NCBI RefSeq assembly: GCF_002338065.1
Contig: NZ_DDHJ01000014.1
Coordinates: forward strand, 302,368-366,367
Direction: 5' to 3'
DNA: 64,000 nucleotides
DNA from: Pseudomonas sp. UBA1879
GTDB lineage: Bacteria; Pseudomonadota; Gammaproteobacteria; Pseudomonadales; Pseudomonadaceae
Shown here: positions 37,145-46,386 of the stretch, piece after piece
Position numbering within the stretch: the first letter of the stretch is position 1
Layout of the letters: each line of letters begins with the position of its first letter
Position numbers and translations under genes: made by a program
Notes under the pieces: generated by a model
Database searches by the model: none
What the model saw: the letters and a program-made list of their open reading frames with translations, nothing else
What the model was told of the DNA's origin: nothing

Positions 37145-38476
37145 ATGAAGAAGGCAAAAATCAGCCTCGCCTGGCAGATCCTCATCGGTCTGGTGCTGGG
37201 TATCGCACTGGGCGCTGTGCTCAACCATTTCAGCGCCGAAAAGGCCTGGTGGATCAGCAACATTCTGCAACCCGCGGGCGACATCTTCATTCGTCTGATC
37301 AAGATGATCGTCATCCCTATTGTGATCTCGTCCCTAATCGTCGGCATTGCAGGGGTTGGGGATGCGAAAAAGCTCGGTCGCATCGGCCTGAAGACGATCC
37401 TGTATTTCGAAATCGTCACCACCATTGCTATCGTCGTTGGCCTGGTGCTGGCCAACGTGTTCCATCCCGGCACGGGCATCGACATGAGCACTCTGGGCAC
37501 TGTGGACATCTCGCAATACGAGAAGACCACCGCCGAAGTGCAGCATGATCATGCCTTTATCGCGACGATCCTCAACCTGATCCCGTCGAACATCTTCGCT
37601 GCGGTCTCCCGTGGCGACATGCTGCCGATCATCTTCTTCTCGGTGTTCTTCGGACTCGGGCTGTCCAGCCTCAACGCTGATGTACGCGAGCCGCTGGTCA
37701 AGGTCTTTCAGGGCGTCTCGGAAACCATGTTCAAGGTCACGCACATGATCATGAACTACGCACCCATAGGCGTGTTTGCGCTAATCGCCGTCACGGTCGC
37801 CAACTTTGGCTTCGCCTCCCTGCTGCCGCTGGCCAAGCTGGTGATTCTGGTTTACGTGGCCATTGCCTTCTTCGCGTTCGTGGTGTTGGGCCTGATCGCT
37901 CGGCTGTTCGGCTTCTCCGTGACCAAGTTGATGCGCATCTTCAAGGATGAGCTGGTACTGGCCTACTCCACCGCAAGCTCCGAAACCGTGCTGCCGCGTG
38001 TGATCGAGAAAATGGAGGCTTACGGTGCGCCGAAGGCGATCAGCAGTTTCGTGGTACCGACGGGCTATTCCTTCAACCTTGACGGCTCGACGCTTTATCA
38101 AAGCATTGCGGCGCTGTTCATCGCGCAGCTGTATGGCATCGATATGCCAATCGGCCAGCAGATCATGCTGGTCCTGACGCTGATGGTGACCTCCAAGGGC
38201 ATCGCCGGCGTACCGGGCGTCTCTTTCGTGGTGCTGCTGGCGACCCTGGGCAGCGTGGGCATTCCGCTGGAAGGGCTGGCGTTCATCGCCGGTGTGGACC
38301 GCATCATGGATATGGCGCGCACGGCACTGAACGTGATCGGCAACGCGTTGGCCGTTCTGGTTATCGCCCGTTGGGAAGGCATGTACGACGATGCGAAAGG
38401 CCAGCGCTACTGGAATTCCCTGCCGCACTGGCGCAGCAAGGAATCCTTGCCTGCAGGGCAGTTGGCTGTGGATTGA
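37145..38476 (+). CDS. gltP: Glutamate/aspartate:proton symporter GltP
   Basis: 443-residue DAACS-family transporter with about eight helices and two re-entrant hairpins. The HP1 serine motif is in YSTASSETVLP, TM7 has SFNLDGSTLYQS (the NMDGT-like site), and HP2 follows (TSKGIAGVPGVSFV). The ATG at 37145 begins MKKAKISLAWQIL; the upstream in-frame start adds unrelated residues. A terminator follows. Confidence 0.93.
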   Translation: MKKAKISLAWQILIGLVLGIALGAVLNHFSAEKAWWISNILQPAGDIFIRLIKMIVIPIVISSLIVGIAGVGDAKKLGRIGLKTILYFEIVTTIAIVVGLVLANVFHPGTGIDMSTLGTVDISQYEKTTAEVQHDHAFIATILNLIPSNIFAAVSRGDMLPIIFFSVFFGLGLSSLNADVREPLVKVFQGVSETMFKVTHMIMNYAPIGVFALIAVTVANFGFASLLPLAKLVILVYVAIAFFAFVVLGLIARLFGFSVTKLMRIFKDELVLAYSTASSETVLPRVIEKMEAYGAPKAISSFVVPTGYSFNLDGSTLYQSIAALFIAQLYGIDMPIGQQIMLVLTLMVTSKGIAGVPGVSFVVLLATLGSVGIPLEGLAFIAGVDRIMDMARTALNVIGNALAVLVIARWEGMYDDAKGQRYWNSLPHWRSKESLPAGQLAVD

Positions 38477-38496
38477 TCGCTGCGCCGTTTGAACAC

Positions 38497-38527
38497 AAAC
38501 CCCGGCCTTGGCTGGGGTTGGTTTTTA
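38497..38527 (+). terminator. gltP terminator
   Basis: AACCCCGGCC TTG GCTGGGGTT hairpin (9-10 bp with one mismatch) followed by GGTTTTT. Confidence 0.85.
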
Positions 38528-38559
38528 TAGGTCGTTCGTACTGACGGAGCGCGTAATCT

Positions 38560-38646
38560 CGGGAGCCGGCTTGCTGGCGAAGGCGTCCGGCCAGTGTCAT
38601 CAAGGCTGAATGACACACCACATTCGCCTACAAGCCGGCTCCCACA
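38560..38646. repeat. REP pair
   Basis: cgggagccggcttgctggcga and inverted tacaagccggctcccacatg flank about 45 bases, with an inner inverted repeat around tgtcat. It lies between gltP and the next gene. Confidence 0.85.
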
Positions 38647-38745
38647 TGGGCGGTACATGCCCACAATGCCGACGCAAGCCCTTAGAGGGTTTGTTGTTTA
38701 CGCCCCCGCCGCTATCATCCCCGCATCTTGCAAGGGGATTCACTG

Positions 38746-39984
38746 ATGCTTAACGGCCTATGGCTTGGTTTTTTCGTGGTTGCGGCGATTTCCGCGCTGG
38801 CGCAGTGGCTACTGGGGGGAAACGCCGGGGTCTTCGCCGCCATGGTCGAAAGCATCTTCGCGATGGCCAAACTCTCGGTCGAGGTCATGGTCCTGTTGTT
38901 CGGCACGCTGACCCTGTGGCTCGGTTTCCTCAACATCGCCGAGAAAGCGGGGATCGTCGACTGGTTGGGTAAAGCCCTCGCGCCGCTGTTCCATCGCCTG
39001 ATGCCTGAAGTCCCTCGCGGGCACCCTGCATTGGGACTGATCACGCTGAACTTCGCGGCCAACGCCCTCGGTCTGGACAACGCGGCAACGCCCATCGGCC
39101 TCAAGGCCATGCGCTCGCTGCAAGAACTGAACCCCAGCCAGACCGTCGCCAGCAATGCACAAATTCTGTTTCTGGTGCTCAATGCGTCCTCGCTGACCCT
39201 GCTCCCCGTCACTATCTTCATGTACCGCGCCCAGCAAGGCGCGCTTGATCCGACCATGGTTTTCCTGCCGATTCTGCTAGCGACGAGTGCCTCGACACTC
39301 GTCGGCCTGCTCTCGGTGGCGTTCATGCAGCGTCTGCGTCTGTGGGACCCGGTGGTGCTGGCCTACCTCATTCCCGGCGCACTGCTGCTGGGCGGCTTTA
39401 TGGCGATTCTGGCCGGACTCTCCGCTGCGGCGCTGTCCAGCCTGTCGTCGATCCTCGGCAACGTCACGCTGTTCGGCATCATCATGCTGTTCCTGGTAGT
39501 CGGCGCGCTGCGCAAGGTCAAGGTGTACGAAACCTTCGTCGAGGGCGCGAAAGAAGGCTTCGACGTGGCGAAAAATCTGCTGCCGTATCTGGTAGCGATG
39601 CTCTGCGCGGTGGGCGTATTGCGTGCCTCGGGGGCGCTGGATTTGATGCTGGAAGGTATTCGCCACGCCATTCAATGGATGGGGCTGGACACTCGATTCG
39701 TCGATGCGCTGCCCACCGCATTGGTCAAACCCTTTTCAGGCAGCGCAGCGCGGGCCATGCTGATCGAGACCATGAAGACCCAAGGCGTGGACAGCTTCCC
39801 GGCGTTGGTAGCAGCGACCATTCAGGGCAGCACTGAGACGACGTTCTATGTGCTGGCCGTGTACTTTGGCGCTGTCGGCATTCAACGCGCGCGTCACGCC
39901 GTAGGGTGCGCGCTGCTGGCGGAATTGTCCGGCGTCATCGCCGCCATCGCCGTGTGCTACTGGTTCTTCGGCTCGGCAGCGTAA
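38746..39984 (+). CDS. SpmA/SpmB-like fused nucleoside-recognition membrane protein
   Basis: 412-residue inner-membrane protein with two Gate/nucleoside-recognition domains. The N-terminal half resembles SpmA (TLTLWLGFLNIAEKAGIVDWLG, LNFAANALGLDNAATPIGLKAM) and the C-terminal half SpmB (YLVAMLCAVGVLRASGALD, TETTFYVLAVYFGAVG). In spore formers these are separate. The role in Pseudomonas is unknown, probably transport. AAGGGG precedes the ATG at 38746. Its end overlaps the converging PqiC-like gene by 28 bases. Confidence 0.87.
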   Translation: MLNGLWLGFFVVAAISALAQWLLGGNAGVFAAMVESIFAMAKLSVEVMVLLFGTLTLWLGFLNIAEKAGIVDWLGKALAPLFHRLMPEVPRGHPALGLITLNFAANALGLDNAATPIGLKAMRSLQELNPSQTVASNAQILFLVLNASSLTLLPVTIFMYRAQQGALDPTMVFLPILLATSASTLVGLLSVAFMQRLRLWDPVVLAYLIPGALLLGGFMAILAGLSAAALSSLSSILGNVTLFGIIMLFLVVGALRKVKVYETFVEGAKEGFDVAKNLLPYLVAMLCAVGVLRASGALDLMLEGIRHAIQWMGLDTRFVDALPTALVKPFSGSAARAMLIETMKTQGVDSFPALVAATIQGSTETTFYVLAVYFGAVGIQRARHAVGCALLAELSGVIAAIAVCYWFFGSAA

Positions 39985-40607
39985 TGCCGCTGGCCCTGCT
40001 CCACGGTCCACTGCACGAGTTGGGTGGTCAACGCATCGCTGGCCTGCCCGAAGCCTGTCACCACGGCTGACACCTGTTTGTCGGCCACTGGCTGGTGCAC
40101 CTCGAAGCGACGGCTGGCGATGATGCGCTGATGATCGTCGGCCAGTCGTGCATCGAGCCGAATCACCACTTCGATAGCGGTGCCTCTGTACTCGCTCTGG
40201 AACGCCTGCAACTCACCGCCCAGCTCGATATCCGCCTGCAGATTGCTCTCGTCGGTGCTGATCGACTGCACACGGCCATCGCGGTAGAACGCGTCGACGA
40301 GCCGATTACGCAGCAGCACCGGGGCCGGATCGCTCCAGCGCGCGCCTTTGTAACTGCTGATCACATCGCCTTGAGGGATAACGGCGATGCGCGGGCTGTC
40401 GAGGGTTTCGCTGGATTTCGGCCGTGCCACGCGCAGCGACCAAGGCGCAGGCGTCGCGGGCTTGCTGACCGTCGAGACCGTTGGCAAGCGATACACGTCC
40501 GACGGCGCCTGCTTGGGCAGGATAGAGCAGGCCGTCATCGACAAGACCGTCGACAGCACTGCGGCGGCTAATAAAGAACGGGTGATGAGCTGAGCGGCAA
40601 GCCTCAT
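39957..40607 (-). CDS. PqiC/ABC-transport auxiliary lipoprotein
   Basis: 216-residue outer-membrane lipoprotein of the MCE system. Signal peptide with lipobox SMTAC (Cys about 27), then the ABC_trans_aux pattern DVYRLPTV... ALRVARP-like and RWSDPAPVLLRNRLVDAFYRDG. It should link the MCE bridge to the outer membrane. Last gene of the operon; ATG overlaps the end of the MCE gene. Confidence 0.85.
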   Translation of the reverse strand: MRLAAQLITRSLLAAAVLSTVLSMTACSILPKQAPSDVYRLPTVSTVSKPATPAPWSLRVARPKSSETLDSPRIAVIPQGDVISSYKGARWSDPAPVLLRNRLVDAFYRDGRVQSISTDESNLQADIELGGELQAFQSEYRGTAIEVVIRLDARLADDHQRIIASRRFEVHQPVADKQVSAVVTGFGQASDALTTQLVQWTVEQGQRHYAAEPKNQ

Positions 40608-41545
40608 GGCTCGAACTCCTTATGCTTTTCGCTACCGAGCAGGTAGCCGCTAGGGTTGGCGTTCAGGCTGCGGGAGATGGTCTTGAGCGAGGCCAGGGTT
40701 TCACGCAACTCGCGAATCGCCGGGCCCAGTTCGCCCAACCCCTGTAGCCCTCCATCGACCGAGCCTTTGTTGGCCTTGATCAACTGATTGATGGTGTCGG
40801 TGCTCTGTTGCAGCGAGACCATGGCGGCCTGCCCGGTGGCGATGGCTTGTTTTCCGTCCACCGTGAACAACAGATTGGCGTTGCGCATCGCGGTGGAGGT
40901 CTGGTTCAGCGTGCTGCTGGCCTGTTTGCTCAGCGCCAGCAGTTGCTTGAGGGTCTGGCGGATGTCGTCGCGTTGGTCGGCAATCACCGCAGTGGTCTGC
41001 TCCAGATGATCCATAGTCTTGGTCAGCGCTTGAACGTTCTTCGACGACAACAGTTCATTGGCATTGTGCAGCAGAGTATTGATGCCGGTGAGCAGATCGT
41101 TACTGTCATTGAGCAGACGCGAAATGGGCGACGGCGACGCGATGATGATCGGCAGGCTGCCATCATCGGATTTGAGCGGCTCGCTTTGAGGCGTGCCACC
41201 GCTGAGCTGAATGATCGACGTGCCCGTGATACCGGCGAGCGCCAGTTTGGCGAAGGTGTCACGCTTGATCGGCGTTTCCCCGGCCACACGAATTTGCGCC
41301 AACACGCGGCGGGGGTCTTGTGGGTCCAGACGCAGGTTGACCACATCACCGACCTTGATCCCGCTGTATTGCACGGGACTGCCGCGAGACAGACCGGTCA
41401 CCGCCTCGTTGAACACTACCTGATAATCCTTGAATGCCGTGTCCACGCTGGACTTGGCCAGCCAAAGGCCGAACAGCAACGCGGCGGCCACCACAATCAC
41501 TGTGAACAGGCCGATCAGGACGTGATGGGCGCGGGTTTCCATCAA
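40604..41545 (-). CDS. MCE/MlaD-family lipid-transport protein
   Basis: 313-residue periplasmic protein anchored by one helix at about 8-30. The MCE domain lies at about 40-120 (DYQVVFNEAVTGLSRGSPVQYSGIKVGDV). A long helical tail follows and forms the bridge between membranes. Overlaps by 4 bases with neighbours on both sides. Confidence 0.9.
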   Translation of the reverse strand: MMETRAHHVLIGLFTVIVVAAALLFGLWLAKSSVDTAFKDYQVVFNEAVTGLSRGSPVQYSGIKVGDVVNLRLDPQDPRRVLAQIRVAGETPIKRDTFAKLALAGITGTSIIQLSGGTPQSEPLKSDDGSLPIIIASPSPISRLLNDSNDLLTGINTLLHNANELLSSKNVQALTKTMDHLEQTTAVIADQRDDIRQTLKQLLALSKQASSTLNQTSTAMRNANLLFTVDGKQAIATGQAAMVSLQQSTDTINQLIKANKGSVDGGLQGLGELGPAIRELRETLASLKTISRSLNANPSGYLLGSEKHKEFEP

Positions 41546-42348
41546 GAGACCTCATGGGGTTGGATGGCCGCTGCAAAGGCCGAGCGGCCGCGCGGGCCAT
41601 GAAAGTATTCGTGAATCCACTCGTCTTTGTAGGCCGACACCTTGTCGAGGGTGTCGGCGACCAGCACGCGCTTCTGCGCCAGCACGGCGACGCGGTCGGC
41701 GATGGTGTACAGCGTGTCCAGATCGTGGGTGACCATGAACACGCTCAGGCCCAGTGCGTCGCGCAGGGTCAGGATCAGCTGATCGAAAGCGCCTGCGCCA
41801 ATAGGGTCGAGTCCGGCGGTGGGTTCGTCGAGAAACAGAATGTCCGGATCCAGCGCCAGCGCCCTGGCCAATGCGGCGCGCTTGATCATCCCGCCTGACA
41901 GCGACGCGGGGTATTTATGCGCTGCCGACAGTGGCAGGCCGGACAAGGCCATTTTGATCCCGGCCAGATGCTCGGCCTCGTCGCGGCTCAGCCCTGCGTG
42001 TTCGATCAGCGGCAAGGCAACGTTTTCGGTGATGGTCAGCGACGAAAACAACGCGCCTTTCTGAAACAGTACGCCGACGCGTCGCTCCACTTGCGAGCGC
42101 GCTTTATCCGGCAGATTCAGCAGATCCTGACCCAACACCCGGACATTTCCTTCAGCCGGTCGCTGCAAACCGACGATGCTGCGCAGCAACACCGACTTGC
42201 CGCTGCCCGAGCCACCGACCACGCCGAGGATTTCCCCGCGGTACAGGTCCAGGTCGAGGTTTTCGTGGACCACCTGCGGACCAAAGCGGTTACACAGGCC
42301 ACGCACCTGAATCACAGCTTCAGTGGGTTGGACGCAGCGTCGGGTCAC
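41542..42348 (-). CDS. Mla-type ABC transporter ATPase
   Basis: 268-residue ATPase. Walker A GGSGSGKSVLLRS, signature LSGGMIKRAALARAL, Walker B ILFLDEPTAGLDP. The start is GTG at 42348, which overlaps the permease stop (GTGA); a longer frame to 42612 runs over the permease gene. It drives lipid movement through the MlaE-like permease. Confidence 0.9.
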   Translation of the reverse strand: MTRRCVQPTEAVIQVRGLCNRFGPQVVHENLDLDLYRGEILGVVGGSGSGKSVLLRSIVGLQRPAEGNVRVLGQDLLNLPDKARSQVERRVGVLFQKGALFSSLTITENVALPLIEHAGLSRDEAEHLAGIKMALSGLPLSAAHKYPASLSGGMIKRAALARALALDPDILFLDEPTAGLDPIGAGAFDQLILTLRDALGLSVFMVTHDLDTLYTIADRVAVLAQKRVLVADTLDKVSAYKDEWIHEYFHGPRGRSAFAAAIQPHEVS

Positions 42349-43514
42349 CAGCCAATCTCCATAAAAAACATCGCCGCCAGTGCATCCAGCACGATGACGA
42401 CGAAAATGGACTGCACCACGCTGGATGTCGTGTGGGCGCCCACTGATTCTGCGCTGCCCTCGACCTTGAAGCCTTCCAGACACCCGATCGCGGCAATGAA
42501 AAAGGCGAAGATCGGCGCTTTGACGATACCCACCAGGAAATGCTGAACCCCAATGTCGGCCTGCATCAGCGATAAAAACATTGCAGGCGAAATGCCCAGT
42601 GACAGCGCGCAAACCACACCTCCGCCAACGATGCCGCAGATCATCGCCAGAAAAGTCAGTATCGGCAGCGAGATAAGCAACGCGAGTACGCGGGGCAGGA
42701 CCAACATTTCTGTCGGACTCAGCCCCAGCGTTTGTAGGGCATCTAGCTCTTCGTTCGCCTTCATCGAGCCAATCTGCGCCGTGAACGCGCTGGCAGTGCG
42801 GCCCGCCAGCAGAATAGCCGTCAGCAGCACCGCAAACTCTCTCAGGAACGAAAAGCCGATCAGATCGACCGTGAAGATCGTTGCACCGAAGGCCTTGAGC
42901 ACGGTGGCGCCGAGAAACGCCACCACCGCGCCCACCATGAACGTCAGCAACGCCACGATGGGCGCGGCGTCCAGGCCAATCTGTTCGATGTGGGCAATCA
43001 CCGACGTGGTGCGCCAGCGCCGCGGGCGGAACATCGTTGTGACGAAGGTTTGCAAAATCAGCCCGACAAAGCCGAGCAGTTGCAGCGTGTCACGCCAGAC
43101 CACCTCCACCGCTGAGCCGATACGCGCCAGCAACTGGGTGCCCACGGCGATTTCCGGGTCTTTCAGGGGTTCGCAATAATCGTGCAGCGCGCTCTGGATC
43201 GTCTGCATCAGCGCACGGCTGGATTCCGGCAGATTCGGCGCCTGCACCGCCAACAGACGCAGACGCTGAGCGCCCAGCAGTTCGACCAGCAACGACGCGC
43301 CAGCAGTGTCGAGGGCGCCTAATCGGCTCATGTCCACGTGTGTCGCGGCGCTGAAACCGTCGCTCAAGGCATCGGTCTGGCGCTTGAGGTCGTGGTAATG
43401 GGCGAGCGTCCAGTCCCCGACGATCCACAACTGTGTAGGTTGCGTCGAAGTATCCAGTGAGGCGCTGCCCGGGGCCTTGGGCGCGTGCGTAACCACGGAG
43501 GTCGTTGGGGTCAT
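42345..43514 (-). CDS. MlaE-type permease with N-terminal STAS domain
   Basis: 389-residue inner-membrane permease. Residues about 25-125 form a STAS-like domain (THVDMSRLGALDTAGASLLVELL), followed by about five helices with the MlaE signature (SFLREFAVLLTAILLAGRTASAFTAQIGSMKANEELDAL, split here only for reading). In E. coli Mla the STAS protein is separate (MlaB); here it is fused. Start at 43514 (MTPTTSVV). Confidence 0.9.
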   Translation of the reverse strand: MTPTTSVVTHAPKAPGSASLDTSTQPTQLWIVGDWTLAHYHDLKRQTDALSDGFSAATHVDMSRLGALDTAGASLLVELLGAQRLRLLAVQAPNLPESSRALMQTIQSALHDYCEPLKDPEIAVGTQLLARIGSAVEVVWRDTLQLLGFVGLILQTFVTTMFRPRRWRTTSVIAHIEQIGLDAAPIVALLTFMVGAVVAFLGATVLKAFGATIFTVDLIGFSFLREFAVLLTAILLAGRTASAFTAQIGSMKANEELDALQTLGLSPTEMLVLPRVLALLISLPILTFLAMICGIVGGGVVCALSLGISPAMFLSLMQADIGVQHFLVGIVKAPIFAFFIAAIGCLEGFKVEGSAESVGAHTTSSVVQSIFVVIVLDALAAMFFMEIGW

Positions 43515-43524
43515 GGGCACGAGC

Positions 43525-44709
43525 TTAGTGGGTTTCTGCCGCCGCGGGCGGGGTCGATGATGGCTTGGCGTCATCGACCTTGCCGGCGGCGGGATCAGGC
43601 GAGCCCAAGGTGTCTGCCGCAGGTTTCAACCCTGCCGGTTTGATCTTCTTGCGGGTGACCGCAGGTTGGTCAGTGTCAGTCACCTTGAAGCGCAATACGC
43701 CGATCATCTGGCCATCCTCAGTCAGCACCCTCACCTGCCAATTGCCGATCACATCCGGCGGAAAATTCTGTTTGTGTGTCCACGCCCGATAGCCTTCCTT
43801 ACGTCCGCCGTGGATGTCTAGCGCGATTCGCTCGACCTCGTCGCCGTTGTGGCGCCAAACGTGATAAATCCGCTCGTCCAGACCCCGCGGCGCGTTGATC
43901 GAGGTGTAGGCGTAAAGCCCGCTGCTACGCAGTTGATTGACGCCGATCTCCTGAATGCTTTCGCCGGGGGTGCGGTTCTGGTTGTCGAACTGGGTACTGA
44001 CGGCCACTTCGGTCATCCATAACGTCGCAGGCGGCACCCAAGAGCGCAGCAGCCAGCCAGCGGCGCCGATGGCCAGGGTCAACATCACCAGGCCCAGGCC
44101 GCGTTTCCAGTTGGTCGCCGGAAAGCTGGACGCAAGGCTCGGAATAGACAGCAACATGGCGGTGCCCAATGCCAGTTTGTAACTCTCGGCAGTGGTCAGG
44201 TGCAGGATGATCGGCAGCGCGGTGAGCATCGCGGCGAACAGCGTCAGGGTGTGCAAAGCAAGAAACAGCCAGCGACGCGGCGCGAGCCATTTGTAATACA
44301 GCGGGTCGATGATCGAAATCAGCCCCGCCACTGCCAGCAATCCGGTGAACGCGAGTTGGCCGCTGTTCCACGTGGTGGTGATGGCAAAGAACGGGAGCAC
44401 GAAAAACAGACTTTCCTGATGGATCATCTGGGTGGCATAGCGCAGCAGGGGCTGAGGAATTTCGCGTTTGAACAGCCTGGCGATGAGCCTGACGGCGCTG
44501 TTTTCCACCATCAGCCAGACCCACGTCACGAGCAGAAGTACGGCAATCCAGGTCGCCAACTTCGCCTGACGGTCCACCAGAATGAAACTGCCGATCCCTG
44601 AACAGAAACCGAAGAACGCGATCAGGCCCGGATAGCGTTTGATGAACTCCAGCACGCGCTGTACGAGAGAGTGCTGCATCAGGGCGTTGAGATCCGGCAT
44701 TTCGGTCAT
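43525..44709 (-). CDS. DUF5924/DUF2914 membrane protein
   Basis: 394-residue protein with six or so hydrophobic helices in residues 30-235. An extracytoplasmic DUF2914-type domain follows (about 250-355: TEVAVSTQFDNQNRTPGE, RIYHVWRHNGDEVERIAL, NWQVRVLTEDGQMIG). The last 40 residues are Pro/Ala/Lys-rich. Its stop lies 10 bases before the MlaE start, so it is probably the first gene of the MCE operon. No known function; a role in lipid transport is inference. Confidence 0.8.
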   Translation of the reverse strand: MTEMPDLNALMQHSLVQRVLEFIKRYPGLIAFFGFCSGIGSFILVDRQAKLATWIAVLLLVTWVWLMVENSAVRLIARLFKREIPQPLLRYATQMIHQESLFFVLPFFAITTTWNSGQLAFTGLLAVAGLISIIDPLYYKWLAPRRWLFLALHTLTLFAAMLTALPIILHLTTAESYKLALGTAMLLSIPSLASSFPATNWKRGLGLVMLTLAIGAAGWLLRSWVPPATLWMTEVAVSTQFDNQNRTPGESIQEIGVNQLRSSGLYAYTSINAPRGLDERIYHVWRHNGDEVERIALDIHGGRKEGYRAWTHKQNFPPDVIGNWQVRVLTEDGQMIGVLRFKVTDTDQPAVTRKKIKPAGLKPAADTLGSPDPAAGKVDDAKPSSTPPAAAETH

Positions 44710-44793
44710 CACTTTGGCTGAAGGAAAAAAGCCTTGGCAGGATAGCAATGCTGCAAGACACGCGGGTGGAACCTGAGGCGGTAATGATTTCAG

Positions 44794-44922
44794 TGTAGGA
44801 GCGCGCTTGCCCGCGATCTGTCGCGCAGCGGCAGCAAACCGAAGCGCACGGTGTGACAGATAAATACATGTCGCTGATTTTACCGCCGGTGCGCGGCGGA
44901 TCGCGGACAAGCGCGCTCCTAC
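44794..44922. repeat. REP pair
   Basis: gtaggagcgcgcttgcccgcgatc and inverted gatcgcggacaagcgcgctcctac; outer arms nearly perfect over 22 bases. It lies between the M16 and DUF5924 genes. Confidence 0.85.
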
Positions 44923-44936
44923 AAACCCTCTTCCAT

Positions 44937-46319
44937 TTACAACAGACGTTTTTTATAGGCCCGCCAGCGCCACACGATCAGTAGCGCGCCCAACACCGCC
45001 AAGGCGACACCGAGCTCATACAACTCGTCATAACTCAGCAGCGGCTCCTCAACCCGCAGATAGCCGGGTTGTGCCAGCAACTGCCGCAGCGCCCTGTTCG
45101 CCAGGTCCAGGCTCACGCCCCGCAGGCGTTTGGTCGGGTCGTCGAAGCGACCGTCGTCGTAATCGTTGATCGCTCCCCAGTAATAATCTGCCAGGGCGCT
45201 GTTGCCTTGCGCAGCCCACGCCTCTTTCGCAATCGCGGCTTGCTGCAAGCGCGCAAATGTCGCCGGGTCCATGCCTTCCTTGCGCAGCCGTTCCAGCATC
45301 GCGCGCACGGACTTGACCGCTGCGTCGACGTCGTCCCGATCCAGATCAGCATTCAGGCTGAGAAAGCCCGTATCACCAAAGGCCTCGCGATCTGCCCATG
45401 GCCCGTAAGAATACCCTTTGCTCAGCCGCAGTTCGCTGTACAGCGCCCAGTCCAGATAGGCTTTCACCACGTCCCAGGTCTCATCGTGCTGTTCGCCCAT
45501 GTCCGGTTCGGGAAACAGTAGATGCAGTTTCGCGCCGTCTCCCAGCGCGCCGCGAATCAGCGTGCGCTCTGGGTCAGCCTTTTCGGTGATGGAGCGCAGT
45601 GGCGGATGCTCGGTCGGATCCACCGCATTGAGCTGGCCAAAGGTGCGCTCAAGGTAGGCCGGCAGCAGTTTGTCGAGGTCGCCGACGATGATCAGCGTCA
45701 TGTTGTTGGCCGCGTACCAGTTGTCGTGGATGGCCTCGATCTGCTCCAAGGTGATGTGATCGACTTCTGGCCGCTCAGGGCATTTGAGCCCCAGCTCGAC
45801 CGCCAGTTGACTGCTGGCGCTGTGGCCAAGGTCGCGCTTGTCCAGCCAGCGTTGCAGGTGCGAGTAATGCCCGCCGTCTTCACGCTCGACAATGCGTTTG
45901 ACCGTGTCCAGATTCGGTTGGGTGATCTGCGTGTGCGTCAGTACGTTAAGCAGCAGGTCCAAGACCTTGCGCTGATTCTGCGCAGGCGCCTCGATCACGA
46001 ACGTGGTGTCGGTGTTGCTAGTGAAGGCATTCCACTCGCCACCCAGCGCCTGCATCTGCTGTTCGAGCCCGCCCTCGCCCGTATCGTCAATGCCGCTGAA
46101 CAGCAAATGCTCCAGCAAATGCGGCAGTTCCTTGTCCGGACAGGGGAAATCGTCGAAGCCAATGCCGACCACCAGACGAATCGATACATGACCCTTCTCG
46201 GCAGGTTTGAGCAGCAGCTGCAGACCGTTCGGCAACACATAGCCTTCCACCTGAAAGCGGTCTATGGCCATGGATGGGAGGGACGTCAGAACTAAGAAAG
46301 CGAACAGCAGGCAACGCAT
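44937..46319 (-). CDS. Membrane-anchored M16 zinc peptidase
   Basis: 460-residue peptidase. Signal peptide to about residue 18 (LTSLPSMAID), zinc site HLLEH near residue 66 (family HXXEH), two M16 lobes, and a C-terminal helix plus basic tail (ALAVLGALLIVWRWRAYKKRLL) that should leave the enzyme in the periplasm. Start at 46319. Target unknown. A REP pair follows. Confidence 0.87.
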   Translation of the reverse strand: MRCLLFAFLVLTSLPSMAIDRFQVEGYVLPNGLQLLLKPAEKGHVSIRLVVGIGFDDFPCPDKELPHLLEHLLFSGIDDTGEGGLEQQMQALGGEWNAFTSNTDTTFVIEAPAQNQRKVLDLLLNVLTHTQITQPNLDTVKRIVEREDGGHYSHLQRWLDKRDLGHSASSQLAVELGLKCPERPEVDHITLEQIEAIHDNWYAANNMTLIIVGDLDKLLPAYLERTFGQLNAVDPTEHPPLRSITEKADPERTLIRGALGDGAKLHLLFPEPDMGEQHDETWDVVKAYLDWALYSELRLSKGYSYGPWADREAFGDTGFLSLNADLDRDDVDAAVKSVRAMLERLRKEGMDPATFARLQQAAIAKEAWAAQGNSALADYYWGAINDYDDGRFDDPTKRLRGVSLDLANRALRQLLAQPGYLRVEEPLLSYDELYELGVALAVLGALLIVWRWRAYKKRLL

Positions 46320-46386
46320 AAAAACGGGCTTCCTTGCGGGCCGGTATGTGTAACAGACTTCTCCCCGGCCCTGGCGTTCACCGCAA

